A stretch of DNA of 64,000 bases. Source: PALSA-693 sp963702305. GTDB lineage: Bacteria > Actinomycetota > Acidimicrobiia > Acidimicrobiales > Palsa-688. Where the stretch lies: assembly GCA_963702305.1 (NCBI GenBank), contig CAVPBX010000002.1, positions 124,001-188,000 on the forward strand, in the 5' to 3' direction. The notes below the pieces were generated by a model. The model was not told where the DNA came from, made no database searches, and saw nothing but the letters and a program-made list of their open reading frames with translations. Of this stretch, positions 17,484-25,461 are shown piece after piece (position 1 is the stretch's first letter; each line of letters begins with the position of its first letter). The position numbers and the translations under genes are program-made.

Positions 17484-18509
17484 ATGGATCGCTTGGAGCG
17501 CCTTGTCAACCTGGTCGCGGCCCTCATCGACACCCGCCGCCCCCTGACCCGGGAGGAGATCCACGCCCGGATCGAGGGCTACTCGGATGACCCGGACGCC
17601 TTCCGGCGCAACTTCGAGCGCGACAAGGAGGTGTTGCGCCAGATGGGGTTGCCCCTCGCCACCGAGCAACTCGATCCCAACCACCCCGACCAGGTGGGCT
17701 ACCGCATCCCGAGGGAGCAGTACGAGTTGCCGGATCCAGGGCTCGCCGAGGACGAGCTGGCCGCGTTGCGGCTGGCGTCGGCCGCGGTGCAGATGGACGG
17801 CGTCGGCGGCCGGGAGGCCACCGTGCGGGCCCTGCGGAAGCTGGCCGGGGCGGCCACCGGGGCGACGGAGGGGGCGCCGGCCGAGGTCGAACCCGTCGGC
17901 GCCGGCCTGGCCGCGTTGCCAGGCGGCGAGGCGGTGGCGGCCGCCTTCGGCGCCATTGCCGAGCGTCGCCGGGTGCGCTTCGCCTATCGCGGTGAGGCCC
18001 GGTTGGTGGACCCGTGGCGGTTGTCGTTCCGCCGGGGCCAGTGGTACCTGGCCGGCCTGGACCACCACCGCGGCGAGGAGCGCCTGTTTCGCCTCGACCG
18101 GGTCGAGGGGGCGGTGATGGCAGACGGCCCGCCCGACGCCTTCGCCCGGCCGGCAGGCGGCGACGCCGGTCCGCCCGCGGCCTGGCGGATCGGCGACGAC
18201 GAGGAGGTGGTCGCCGAGCTGCTGGTCGACGCCGAACAGGCTCGCTGGGCCCTCGACGCCCTGGGCGCCGACGCCGTGACCGAACGCCGCCCGGACGGGG
18301 CCATCGTCTTCTCAGTCGGCATCACCAACGTGGTGGCCTTCCGGTCCTTCGTGATCGGCTTCCTGGACCACGCCGAGATCCTGGGCCCGCCCGGGCTGCG
18401 GGCCGACCTGGTCGCCTGGTTGTCGGAGCTGGCCGACGAAGAGCTGGCCGACGAAGAACTGGCCGACGAAGAACCGGCCGGCGCCAACGAGCGGCGCGCC
18501 GATGCCTAA
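17484..18509 (+). CDS. pafB: WYL-domain transcriptional regulator PafB
   Basis: A 341-residue regulator. An N-terminal winged helix (MDRLERLVNLVAALIDTRRP, then LTREEIHARIEGY) precedes a WYL domain (VDPWRLSFRRGQWYLAGLD, about residues 170-200) and a C-terminal extension. With PafC it forms the PafBC activator of the LexA/RecA-independent DNA damage response in mycobacteria. The C-terminus carries repeats of ELADE encoded by 15-bp DNA repeats. It overlaps pafC by 8 bases. Confidence 0.93.
   Translation: MDRLERLVNLVAALIDTRRPLTREEIHARIEGYSDDPDAFRRNFERDKEVLRQMGLPLATEQLDPNHPDQVGYRIPREQYELPDPGLAEDELAALRLASAAVQMDGVGGREATVRALRKLAGAATGATEGAPAEVEPVGAGLAALPGGEAVAAAFGAIAERRRVRFAYRGEARLVDPWRLSFRRGQWYLAGLDHHRGEERLFRLDRVEGAVMADGPPDAFARPAGGDAGPPAAWRIGDDEEVVAELLVDAEQARWALDALGADAVTERRPDGAIVFSVGITNVVAFRSFVIGFLDHAEILGPPGLRADLVAWLSELADEELADEELADEEPAGANERRADA
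18426..18480 (+). repeat. 15-bp tandem repeats at the 3' end of pafB
   Basis: GAGCTGGCCGACGAA occurs at 18426 and 18441, with a one-base variant at 18456 and a partial diverged copy from 18471. It keeps frame (ELADE) and lengthens the acidic tail of PafB. Confidence 0.85.
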
Positions 18510-19443
18510 GCCGGCGGCCGAGGAGCGGCTGGGTCGCCTGCTCGCCATCGTGCCCTGGGTCGCGGCCCACGACGGCCCCGAGGTGTCCGAGGTGTGCCGC
18601 CGATTCGGGGTGGGGGAGGAGGAGCTCCTGGAGGACCTCAACCTGCTCTTCCTGTGCGGCGTGTACCCCTTTACTCCCGACGTGCTCATCGACGTGGACG
18701 TGGCCGATGGCCGGGTGTGGATCCGCATGGCCGACTACTTCCGCCGCCCGCTGCGGTTGAGCCCGCAGGAGGGGCTGGCCCTGGTGTCCGCCGGGTCCAC
18801 CCTGCTGTCGGTGCCCGGCGCCGACGCCGATGGCGCCCTGGCGACGGCGCTGGCGAAGCTGGAGAACGTCCTGGGCGTCGGCAGCGAGGACGGGTTGGAC
18901 ATCGAACTGGCGCAGGTAACCCCGACGGTCCTCAACGCGGTCCGGCAGGCGGCCGACGCCCATCGGAAGGTGGAGCTCGATTACTACTCGTTCGGGCGAG
19001 ACGGGCACAGCACCCGGGTGGTGCAACCGTGGCGGGTGTTCAACGCGACCGGCCAGTGGTACCTGTCCGGGTGGTGCGAGTCGGCCCGCGCCGAGCGGCT
19101 GTTCCGAGTGGATCGCATCAGCCGGGCCGAGGTCCTGGCGGCCGGCTTCGATGCGCCGTCCGATCGCGGGGCCGGGGCCACCGAGGTCTACCACCCGGCG
19201 CCCGACGACCCACGCGTGGTGCTCGACCTCGATCGGCCGGTCCAGTGGATCGCCGAGCAGTACCCCAACGAAGGGGTGGAGATCCGGGTGGACGGGGTGT
19301 TGCGCGTGATCCTGCGGACCAGCCAGACGGCCTGGCTGGAGCGGCTGCTGCTGCGAGCCGGCCCGCACGCCCGCCTCGTCGCCGGCGCCCCCGGGGTGCG
19401 GGCCGCGGCCGCCGCCCGGATCCTGGCTCGCTACCGCCGCTGA
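18502..19443 (+). CDS. pafC: WYL-domain transcriptional regulator PafC
   Basis: A 313-residue paralogue of PafB: N-terminal helix-turn-helix (RLLAIVPWVAAHDGPEVSEV), then the WYL domain (VVQPWRVFNATGQWYLSGWC, about residues 170-190) and a WCX-type C-terminal region. PafB and PafC act together, and in some actinobacteria are fused. ATG 18502 lies inside the end of pafB in another frame, so translation is probably coupled. Confidence 0.93.
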   Translation: MPKPAAEERLGRLLAIVPWVAAHDGPEVSEVCRRFGVGEEELLEDLNLLFLCGVYPFTPDVLIDVDVADGRVWIRMADYFRRPLRLSPQEGLALVSAGSTLLSVPGADADGALATALAKLENVLGVGSEDGLDIELAQVTPTVLNAVRQAADAHRKVELDYYSFGRDGHSTRVVQPWRVFNATGQWYLSGWCESARAERLFRVDRISRAEVLAAGFDAPSDRGAGATEVYHPAPDDPRVVLDLDRPVQWIAEQYPNEGVEIRVDGVLRVILRTSQTAWLERLLLRAGPHARLVAGAPGVRAAAAARILARYRR

Positions 19444-19494
19444 GCGGGGCCCGGCCCGGCGCCCCCCGGCGCGGGTCGCCGGTGACGGCGGCCG

Positions 19495-20148
19495 ATGACG
19501 GCGGGCCAGCTGGGTTCGGTATCGTCTCCCGTCGTGTCCCTGCCCGTCCCCGCCGATCCGGCCGCGCACGACCCGGCGCCGACTCCCGAACCTACGGCGG
19601 CCGGCGCGTCCCGCCGAACGGCCCGGGTGGCCATCGAATGGGGCGTCATCCTGGTGGTGGCGGTGGTGGCCGCCATCCTCATTCGCAGCTTTGTCGTCCA
19701 GCCGTTCTTCATCCCGTCCGGTTCGATGGAACCGACCCTCAAGGTGGGGGACCGGGTCCTGGTCAACAAGGTCAGCTATGACCTGCACGGCGTGCACCGC
19801 GGGGACATCATCGTTTTCAGCAAACCCCCCAACGACAACACGCCGGGAGTCAAGGACCTGATCAAGCGGGTGATCGGACTGCCGGGCGAGGTCATCTCCT
19901 CGGGCCCCCAGGGCGCCATCTACATCAACGGCAAGCTCCTCCACGAGCCCTGGCTGAGCGCCGCGGCCCTGGCGAATCCCGGGCCGCCCGTGCCCCGCAC
20001 GGTGGTCCCGCCGGGGGAGTACTACGTCATGGGCGACAATCGCGGGGACTCCTCCGACTCGCGGGTCATCGGTCCCATCCCCCGGAAGCTCATCGTCGGC
20101 CGGGCCTTCCTGCGGGTGTGGCCCTTGTCGCGCCTCGGGACGCTCTGA
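19495..20148 (+). CDS. lepB: Signal peptidase I (LepB)
   Basis: A membrane serine protease that removes signal peptides. A cytoplasmic proline-rich N-terminus and one transmembrane segment (about residues 46-66) precede the catalytic Ser77 in PSGSMEPTL and the general base Lys124 in DLIKRVIGLPGE. Box E GDNRGDSSDSR is present. The ATG at 19495 gives 217 residues; GTG 19534 is also possible. Its position just upstream of the tat genes groups export functions, although they are not in one operon because a minus-strand gene intervenes. Confidence 0.94.
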   Translation: MTAGQLGSVSSPVVSLPVPADPAAHDPAPTPEPTAAGASRRTARVAIEWGVILVVAVVAAILIRSFVVQPFFIPSGSMEPTLKVGDRVLVNKVSYDLHGVHRGDIIVFSKPPNDNTPGVKDLIKRVIGLPGEVISSGPQGAIYINGKLLHEPWLSAAALANPGPPVPRTVVPPGEYYVMGDNRGDSSDSRVIGPIPRKLIVGRAFLRVWPLSRLGTL

Positions 20149-20159
20149 CCCGCGGGGTC
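20147..20159. terminator. Possible short bidirectional hairpin between convergent genes
   Basis: GACCC-GCG-GGGTC forms a five-base-pair hairpin between the end of lepB and the end of the minus-strand phosphodiesterase gene. It has no U-run. A weak candidate only. Confidence 0.25.
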
Positions 20160-20180
20160 CCGCCCCGGTAGGAGTCTGCC

Positions 20181-20888
20181 TCAGACCGCCGCGATGGCCG
20201 CCATGAGGCGGTCGACGTGATCGGAGTACACCCCGTCCACCTGCAGGGCCAAGAGGCGGGCGATCTCCGCCGTCGCCTGGGCGTCCCACGCCAACGCCCG
20301 CAGCCCCGCCTCATGCACCACCTGGACCCGCGCCGCGGTCCAGGCGCTGCGATGCAGATTGAGGGCGTCGATCCCCGCGGCGCGGAGCGACCGGGCATGC
20401 GGCTCGAGGCCTTCGGTGATCCGCTCCGCCCGGATGGATTCCACCAACTGCACCTCGGCGTCGGCGGCGCGCCAGTCGGCCAGGAGCCGCCAGTCGTCAT
20501 GGCACAGCCACAAGCGGTCACGGGCTCCGGCCTGCGTGGCCACCGCCAGGATGCCAGCCAGGGCGGCGGGGTCCTTGACGTCCAGGGACAGGTCGAACCC
20601 GACCCCGCACTCCTGGTACAGGTCGGCCAGGGTTGGGATGTGGGGCGGCAGGGCCGATCGCGGCTGGGCGCCGATCGGGCGCCGCCGCCACCGGGGCCCG
20701 GTGACCCCGTCGTGGTCCAGGACGACCTGCCCGTCACCGGTGATCCAGGCGTCGCTCTCCAGGCCCGTCGCCCCCAGCGCCAGGGCCCGGGCGAAGGCGT
20801 CGAGGGTGTTCTCGCGGCGCTCGGCGCGCGCCCCCCGATGGGCGAAGCCGATCGCCGGCCCGGCCCGGGGCGGGAGGGGATGCACCAA
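20181..20888 (-). CDS. Glycerophosphodiester phosphodiesterase family protein
   Basis: A 235-residue TIM-barrel enzyme of the GDPD family. The metal and catalytic motifs are GFAHRGA (first His), RRENTLDAF, ESDAWITGDGQVVLDHD (second His) and DLSLDVKDPAAL. These enzymes cleave glycerophosphodiesters from phospholipid turnover. No signal peptide is evident, so it is probably cytoplasmic. Start is TTG 20888 or GTG 20885. The first motif (HRGARAERRENT) is normal, but Asp in ESD replaces the second Glu of the common ExD site; this should be tolerated. Confidence 0.85.
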   Translation of the reverse strand: MVHPLPPRAGPAIGFAHRGARAERRENTLDAFARALALGATGLESDAWITGDGQVVLDHDGVTGPRWRRRPIGAQPRSALPPHIPTLADLYQECGVGFDLSLDVKDPAALAGILAVATQAGARDRLWLCHDDWRLLADWRAADAEVQLVESIRAERITEGLEPHARSLRAAGIDALNLHRSAWTAARVQVVHEAGLRALAWDAQATAEIARLLALQVDGVYSDHVDRLMAAIAAV

Positions 20889-21026
20889 TCCATCCTGGCT
20901 GATGCGCTATACCGGTTGCACGGGCCGGGGCGGGCGGCTTGGACCTGGGTCTCAAGCCGGGCGGGGGAGGTGCCGATGCCATTGGTACGAAGACCGGCAT
21001 CCCGGAAGTTGAGGAGGAACCTCGAG

Positions 21027-21359
21027 GTGGCAACAGTCAAGGCCACGTGCCCCACGTGTGGCGATGTAGAGCTCAGAGCCGCCACCGTGCGGGTGCAAGA
21101 GTGCGTGTCAACGGGAGCTACGGCCTATTCCTTTCTCTGCCCGCGTTGCCGGGTCATGGTCAACAAGGCCGCCAGCGAGCGCGTCGTGTCGGCCCTGGCG
21201 GACGTCGGCGTGACGATCACCCGCTGGTCGTTGCCGGCCGAGCTGGCGGAGGTCAAGCTCGGTCCTCCCATCACCCACGACGACCTGCTCTCCTTCCATC
21301 TGGCCCTGCGGGGCGACAGCTGGCAGCAGGAACTGGCCGGGCTGCGGCGAACGTCATGA
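21027..21359 (+). CDS. Small zinc-ribbon protein, function unknown
   Basis: A 110-residue protein whose N-terminal half is a zinc ribbon made of CPTCGD and CPRCR, about 31 residues apart. The C-terminal half is a helical region (ASERVVSALADVGVTITRW). GTG 21027 is fixed by the GAGGAGG Shine-Dalgarno at 21011-21017; the open frame extends much further upstream without any coding character. It precedes the small membrane protein and TatB by few bases, so it may be co-transcribed with them. Function is not recognised. Confidence 0.7.
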   Translation: MATVKATCPTCGDVELRAATVRVQECVSTGATAYSFLCPRCRVMVNKAASERVVSALADVGVTITRWSLPAELAEVKLGPPITHDDLLSFHLALRGDSWQQELAGLRRTS

Positions 21360-21375
21360 GCGTGACGGCGGCGCA

Positions 21376-21540
21376 GTGAGCACCCTGTGGCTGCTCCCCC
21401 TGGCGGTGGGCGCCGCCGGCGCTGTGGCCCTCGGGATCGTGACCCGTCGGTTGGCTGGCGAGCTGGCGGCCCTGCGCCGGTCGCTCCGACCCCTCCGAGC
21501 CGCACCCCATAGAGAAGCGCCACCACTACACTCGCCCTGA
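21376..21540 (+). CDS. 54-residue single-pass membrane protein upstream of tatB
   Basis: GTG 21376 opens a 54-codon frame with a hydrophobic helix (WLLPLAVGAAGAVALGIVT) followed by a basic helix RRLAGELAALRRSLRPLR. The stop shares a base with the ATG of tatB (TGATG). The tight fit between the zinc-ribbon gene and tatB, the topology, and the coupled stop support a real gene. Its membrane-plus-amphipathic-helix layout recalls TatA-type proteins, but no TatA signature is present. Function unknown. Confidence 0.55.
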   Translation: MSTLWLLPLAVGAAGAVALGIVTRRLAGELAALRRSLRPLRAAPHREAPPLHSP

Positions 21541-21920
21541 TGCTGAACTTCAGCCCCGAGAAGCTGTTTCTCGTGGGCCTCATCGCGTTGGTCGTGCTGG
21601 GACCGCACCGCCTGCCGCAAGCCGCCCGGACGCTCGGTCGCGTCGTCGCCGAGCTGCGCCGCGTCTCGTCGAGTTTTCAGGACGAGGTCCGGGGGGCGCT
21701 CGCTGAGCCGACCGAGGCCCTCCACGCCGTGGTGGGTGAGTTCCGCCCGCCCGACGTCCGGCGCTCGGTCCGCGACGCCATCACCAATACCCTGGCCCCG
21801 CCGGCCCAACCCCCCTCGGGCCAGCCCCCCTCGGGCCGGATGACCGATGTGCCGACGACCGATGTGCCCTCGAGCGCCGCCGGGCCCCTCGCGGCACCCG
21901 ACGACCCATCGCTGAACTGA
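21540..21920 (+). CDS. tatB: Sec-independent translocase protein TatB
   Basis: A 126-residue Tat component. The short membrane helix KLFLVGLIALVVLGPHRLP, the hinge and the amphipathic helix (QAARTLGRVVAELRRVSS) are typical; the GPHRLP sequence matches TatB more than TatA. The C-terminal third is Pro/Ser-rich and contains two in-frame 15-bp duplications. ATG overlaps the preceding stop and tatC starts 24 bp downstream. No separate tatA is seen in the window. Confidence 0.88.
   Translation: MLNFSPEKLFLVGLIALVVLGPHRLPQAARTLGRVVAELRRVSSSFQDEVRGALAEPTEALHAVVGEFRPPDVRRSVRDAITNTLAPPAQPPSGQPPSGRMTDVPTTDVPSSAAGPLAAPDDPSLN
21806..21871 (+). repeat. Two successive 15-bp duplications in the tatB tail
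   Basis: CCAACCCCCCTCGGG / CCAGCCCCCCTCGGG at 21806 and 21821, then GACCGATGTGCCGAC / GACCGATGTGCCCTC at 21842 and 21857. Both keep frame (PPSGQ-type and TDVPT-type residues). Confidence 0.8.
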
Positions 21921-21944
21921 GTGTGCCAGTGAGGGTGACAGCCA

Positions 21945-22727
21945 GTGGCTGTCGCTGACCGACGGATCGGGCCCGTCCCGGAGCCCGCCGACGACGAACA
22001 AGGCAAGATGTCCTTGTTCGAGCATCTGGCGGAGCTGCGGAAGCGGGTGATCATCTGCATCGTCGCGGTCACCGTGACGACGGTGGTGGCCTGGTTCTTC
22101 TACGACGACGCCTTGCGCTTCATGCTGCAGCCGTACCACTCGTTCCTGGCCCATCACCGGCAGAAGGACATCTCCCAGGGCAACCTGGTCGCCAGCGGCC
22201 CGCTCGAAGGGTTCACCACCCGGCTCAAGGTCAGTGCCTACGGCGGGATCGCCCTGTCGTCGCCGGTGCTGTTCTGGGAGCTGTGGCGCTTCATCACCCC
22301 GGGCCTGTACAAAAACGAGAAGCGCTACGTGATCCCCTTCGTCGCCTCGGCGGTGGTGCTCTTCAGCGCCGGCGTCACCACCGCCATCCTGGTGTTCCCG
22401 AAGGCCCTGACCTGGCTCATCGACGTGAGCGGGACGGGCGTGGTCCCCCTGTTCTCGCCGGCGCGCTACTTCACCCTGTACGTCTCCATGTGCCTCATCT
22501 TCGGGGCGGTGTTCATGTACCCCCTCGTGGTGGTGTTCCTGGAGGTCTCCGGGGTGGTGCCCAGCGCGAAATGGCGCCACTGGCGGCGTCCCGCCATCGT
22601 CATCATCTGCCTCATCGCGGCGGTGATCACGCCCAGCAGCGACCCCTTCTCGTTCCTGGCCATGGCCGTCCCGATGCTCATCTTCTACGAGGGGTCGATC
22701 CTCGTCGGTCGAGCCCTGCACAAGTAG
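21945..22727 (+). CDS. tatC: Sec-independent translocase protein TatC
   Basis: A 260-residue, six-transmembrane core subunit of the Tat translocase, which binds twin-arginine signal peptides. The signature MSLFEHLAELRKRV near the N-terminus and the FWELWRFITPGLYKNEKRY loop are diagnostic. AVITPSSDPFS and the final helix complete the family pattern. GTG 21945 follows tatB by 24 bp. The order pafC ... tat - helY matches the mycobacterial proteasome neighbourhood. Confidence 0.96.
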   Translation: MAVADRRIGPVPEPADDEQGKMSLFEHLAELRKRVIICIVAVTVTTVVAWFFYDDALRFMLQPYHSFLAHHRQKDISQGNLVASGPLEGFTTRLKVSAYGGIALSSPVLFWELWRFITPGLYKNEKRYVIPFVASAVVLFSAGVTTAILVFPKALTWLIDVSGTGVVPLFSPARYFTLYVSMCLIFGAVFMYPLVVVFLEVSGVVPSAKWRHWRRPAIVIICLIAAVITPSSDPFSFLAMAVPMLIFYEGSILVGRALHK

Positions 22728-22736
22728 GGTCGACCC

Positions 22737-25382
22737 GTGTCGACTCGGGACCGCTTCGTGGCCCAGCTGGGCTTCGAGTTGGACGGGTTCCAACGGCAGG
22801 CGTTGGACGCCCTCGATGGCGGCGGGAGCGTGGTGGTGGCTGCCCCCACCGGCTCGGGCAAGACCGTGGTGGCCCAGTATGCGGTGGATCGGGCCCTGGC
22901 TTCGGGCGGCAAGGCGTTCTACACCACCCCGCTGAAGGCCCTCTCCAACCAGAAGTACGCCGAGCTGGTTCGCCGCCACGGGGCGAGCGCGGTCGGACTG
23001 CTGACCGGGGACAACGCCATCAACGGCAACGCCCCCGTCGTCGTCATGACGACCGAAGTGTTACGCAACATGATCTACGCCTCCGCCCCCGCCCTCGACG
23101 GCCTGCGCTACGTGGTGCTCGACGAGGTGCATTACCTGCAGAACGCCTACCGGGGCCCGGTCTGGGAGGAGGTGATCATTCACGCCCCGCCGGGTGTGGA
23201 CCTGGTCTGCCTGTCCGCCACAGTGTCGAACGCCGAGGAGCTGGCGGACTGGATCCGCACCGTACGGGGCGAGACCACCGCCATCATCGAGGATCGCCGG
23301 CCCGTCGCCCTCCACGACCTCTACCTGCTGGGCGACAAGGGGGCCGAGCAGCTCCTGCTGTTGCCCACCCTGGTCGACGGCCGGCCCAACCCGGAGGCCG
23401 CGGCCCTCGACTCCAAGACCCTCCGCCATCCGGGGATGCGCGGCCGGCCGCGTGGGCGCCTCTTCACCCCCCGCCGGGTGGAAGTCCTGGAGCTGCTGGA
23501 GGAGTACGACATGCTCCCGGCCATCTACTTCATCTTCAGCCGGGCGGCCTGCGACGACGCCGTGACCCAGTGCGTCCGCGAGGGAAAGCGCCTCACCTCG
23601 GCCGATGACCGGCGCCAAATCCGGGCCATCGCCGAGCAGTACGTCGACGCCCTGACCGACGAGGACCTGGCCGTGCTCGATTACGCAGGGTGGCTCACCG
23701 GGCTGGAGGCGGGCTACGCCGCCCACCACGCCGGCATGGTGCCCCCCTTCAAGGAGGCGGTGGAGGCCTGCTTCGCGGCCGGACTGGTCAAAGCGGTCTT
23801 CGCCACCGAGACGCTCTCGCTCGGCATCAACATGCCCGCCCGGTCCGTGGTCATCGAGAAGCTCACCAAGTTCACCGGCGAACGCCACGAGTTCCTGACG
23901 CCCGGGGAGTACACCCAGCTCACCGGCCGGGCCGGTCGCCGGGGCATCGACGAGGTGGGCTACGCGGTGGTGCTGTGGTCGCCGTTCGTGCCCTTCGACC
24001 AGGTGGCCGGGTTGGCCGGGGCGCGCTCCTACGCCCTCACCAGCAGCTTCCGGCCCACGTACAACATGGCGGCCAACCTGGTGCGGCGTTACCGACCCGA
24101 CGTGGCGCATCACCTGCTCAACCTGTCGTTCGCCCAGTACCGGGCGGATAGCGACGTGGTCCGGCTCGAGACCCAGCTCGACCGGACCGCCGCCGCCCTC
24201 GCCGAGGCCCGGGCCGCGGCCGTCTGCGACCGGGGCGACGTCGAGGAGTACCGCCGCCTGCTGCGCGCCAGCGAGGAGTCCGCCCGGCAACGGCCGTCGA
24301 TGACGGCGGAGGTGACCGCGGCCCTGGAACGGGTCCGGCCCGGCGACGTGCTCATCGTGCCGGGCGGCAAGTCCGGCGGCCGGGTGGCCGTCCTGTCGAC
24401 GTCGCGCCGGAGGGGGGGCGACATCCGGGTCCGGGCCGTGACGCCTGACCGGCGGCTGGTCTCCCTGGGACCGCGGGACTTTCCGGCCCCGCCCGCAGCG
24501 GTGGCTCAGTTGGGGATGCCGGTCCCGTACGCCCCGCACAACGCCGGGTTCCAGCGCCAGGTCGCCTCGGCGCTGATCGCGGCCCGGCTGCGGACCGTGC
24601 CGGCGGCGGCCCGGTCGCCGGTCGCCCGCCGGCAGTGGCGGGGTGAGGTGGCACTGGCCCAGGCCACCGCGGCGGCGGGCCACCCCGTCGCCAACTGCCC
24701 CGACGCCCGCACCCACCTGCGGGCCCTGGAGCGCGCCGACCGTCTGGTCCGCGACGCCGAACGGCTCGAGCGCCGGGTCAAAGGACGCATCGAGTCACTG
24801 GCCCGCCAGTTCGATCGGGTCCTGCGGGTCCTCGAGGCGTGGGGGTACGTGGACGGCTGGGCGTTGACCGCGTCCGGCGAACGCCTGGCCGGCATCTACC
24901 ACGAGTCCGATCTGCTGATCGCCGAGTGCACCGCCCAAGGCCTGTTCGACGGATTGGAGCCGGCCGAACTGGCCGGTCTGGTCTCGGTGTTCACCTACGA
25001 AGCCCGGGGACAGGGAGAGCCGACGACGTGGTTTCCGAACCCCCGACTGCGCCACCGGTGGGTGGAGATCGACCGGCTGGCCGCCGAGCTCAACGGGGCC
25101 GAGGAGGAAGCCGGCCTCCCCCTGACCCGCCGGCCGGCACCCGGGTTCGTGGGCCTGGCGCACGCCTGGGCGGCCGGCGAGGACCTCGCCGAGGTCATCG
25201 CCGACGACGAGATGTCCGGCGGGGATTTCGTCCGCAACGTCAAGCAACTGATCGATCTGCTCCGCCAACTCGGCGACCGGGCCGCCGATCCGGCGACTCC
25301 AGCCACCGCGGCCAGCGCCCGCCAGGCCGCCGACCGGCTGTTTCGCGGCGTGGTGGCGGCGTCGTCGGTGCTGGGCGGCTGA
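22737..25382 (+). CDS. helY: HelY-type DEAD/DEAH-box RNA helicase (Ski2/Mtr4-like)
   Basis: An 881-residue superfamily 2 helicase. Motif I is APTGSGKT, motif Ia TTPLKALSNQKY, motif II DEVH, motif III LSATVSN and motif VI LTGRAGRRG. The C-terminal half has the extended arch and helical domain of the Mtr4/Ski2/HelY group (GFQRQVASALI to LIDLLRQLGD). HelY is inferred to unwind structured RNA; no substrate is known. GTG 22737 is 9 bp after tatC. A GC-rich hairpin lies just downstream of the stop. Confidence 0.93.
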   Translation: MSTRDRFVAQLGFELDGFQRQALDALDGGGSVVVAAPTGSGKTVVAQYAVDRALASGGKAFYTTPLKALSNQKYAELVRRHGASAVGLLTGDNAINGNAPVVVMTTEVLRNMIYASAPALDGLRYVVLDEVHYLQNAYRGPVWEEVIIHAPPGVDLVCLSATVSNAEELADWIRTVRGETTAIIEDRRPVALHDLYLLGDKGAEQLLLLPTLVDGRPNPEAAALDSKTLRHPGMRGRPRGRLFTPRRVEVLELLEEYDMLPAIYFIFSRAACDDAVTQCVREGKRLTSADDRRQIRAIAEQYVDALTDEDLAVLDYAGWLTGLEAGYAAHHAGMVPPFKEAVEACFAAGLVKAVFATETLSLGINMPARSVVIEKLTKFTGERHEFLTPGEYTQLTGRAGRRGIDEVGYAVVLWSPFVPFDQVAGLAGARSYALTSSFRPTYNMAANLVRRYRPDVAHHLLNLSFAQYRADSDVVRLETQLDRTAAALAEARAAAVCDRGDVEEYRRLLRASEESARQRPSMTAEVTAALERVRPGDVLIVPGGKSGGRVAVLSTSRRRGGDIRVRAVTPDRRLVSLGPRDFPAPPAAVAQLGMPVPYAPHNAGFQRQVASALIAARLRTVPAAARSPVARRQWRGEVALAQATAAAGHPVANCPDARTHLRALERADRLVRDAERLERRVKGRIESLARQFDRVLRVLEAWGYVDGWALTASGERLAGIYHESDLLIAECTAQGLFDGLEPAELAGLVSVFTYEARGQGEPTTWFPNPRLRHRWVEIDRLAAELNGAEEEAGLPLTRRPAPGFVGLAHAWAAGEDLAEVIADDEMSGGDFVRNVKQLIDLLRQLGDRAADPATPATAASARQAADRLFRGVVAASSVLGG

Positions 25383-25390
25383 ACGCCCGC

Positions 25391-25410
25391 AGGGGGGCGA
25401 CGGCCCCCCT
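25391..25410 (+). terminator. Strong GC hairpin after helY
   Basis: AGGGGGGC pairs with GCCCCCCT across a four-base loop, 8 bp after the helY stop. There is no U-run, as is common for actinobacterial hairpin terminators. Confidence 0.5.
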
Positions 25411-25461
25411 CCTGCCATCCCCCACGGGGGGACCGGTGCGCCCTTAGGCTGGGCCACCGCG

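Noticed and set aside
18322..20289. 655-codon antisense frame over pafB/pafC/lepB
   Set aside because: It spans three genes with firm motifs and has low-complexity Arg/Gly/Pro composition typical of a shadow frame.
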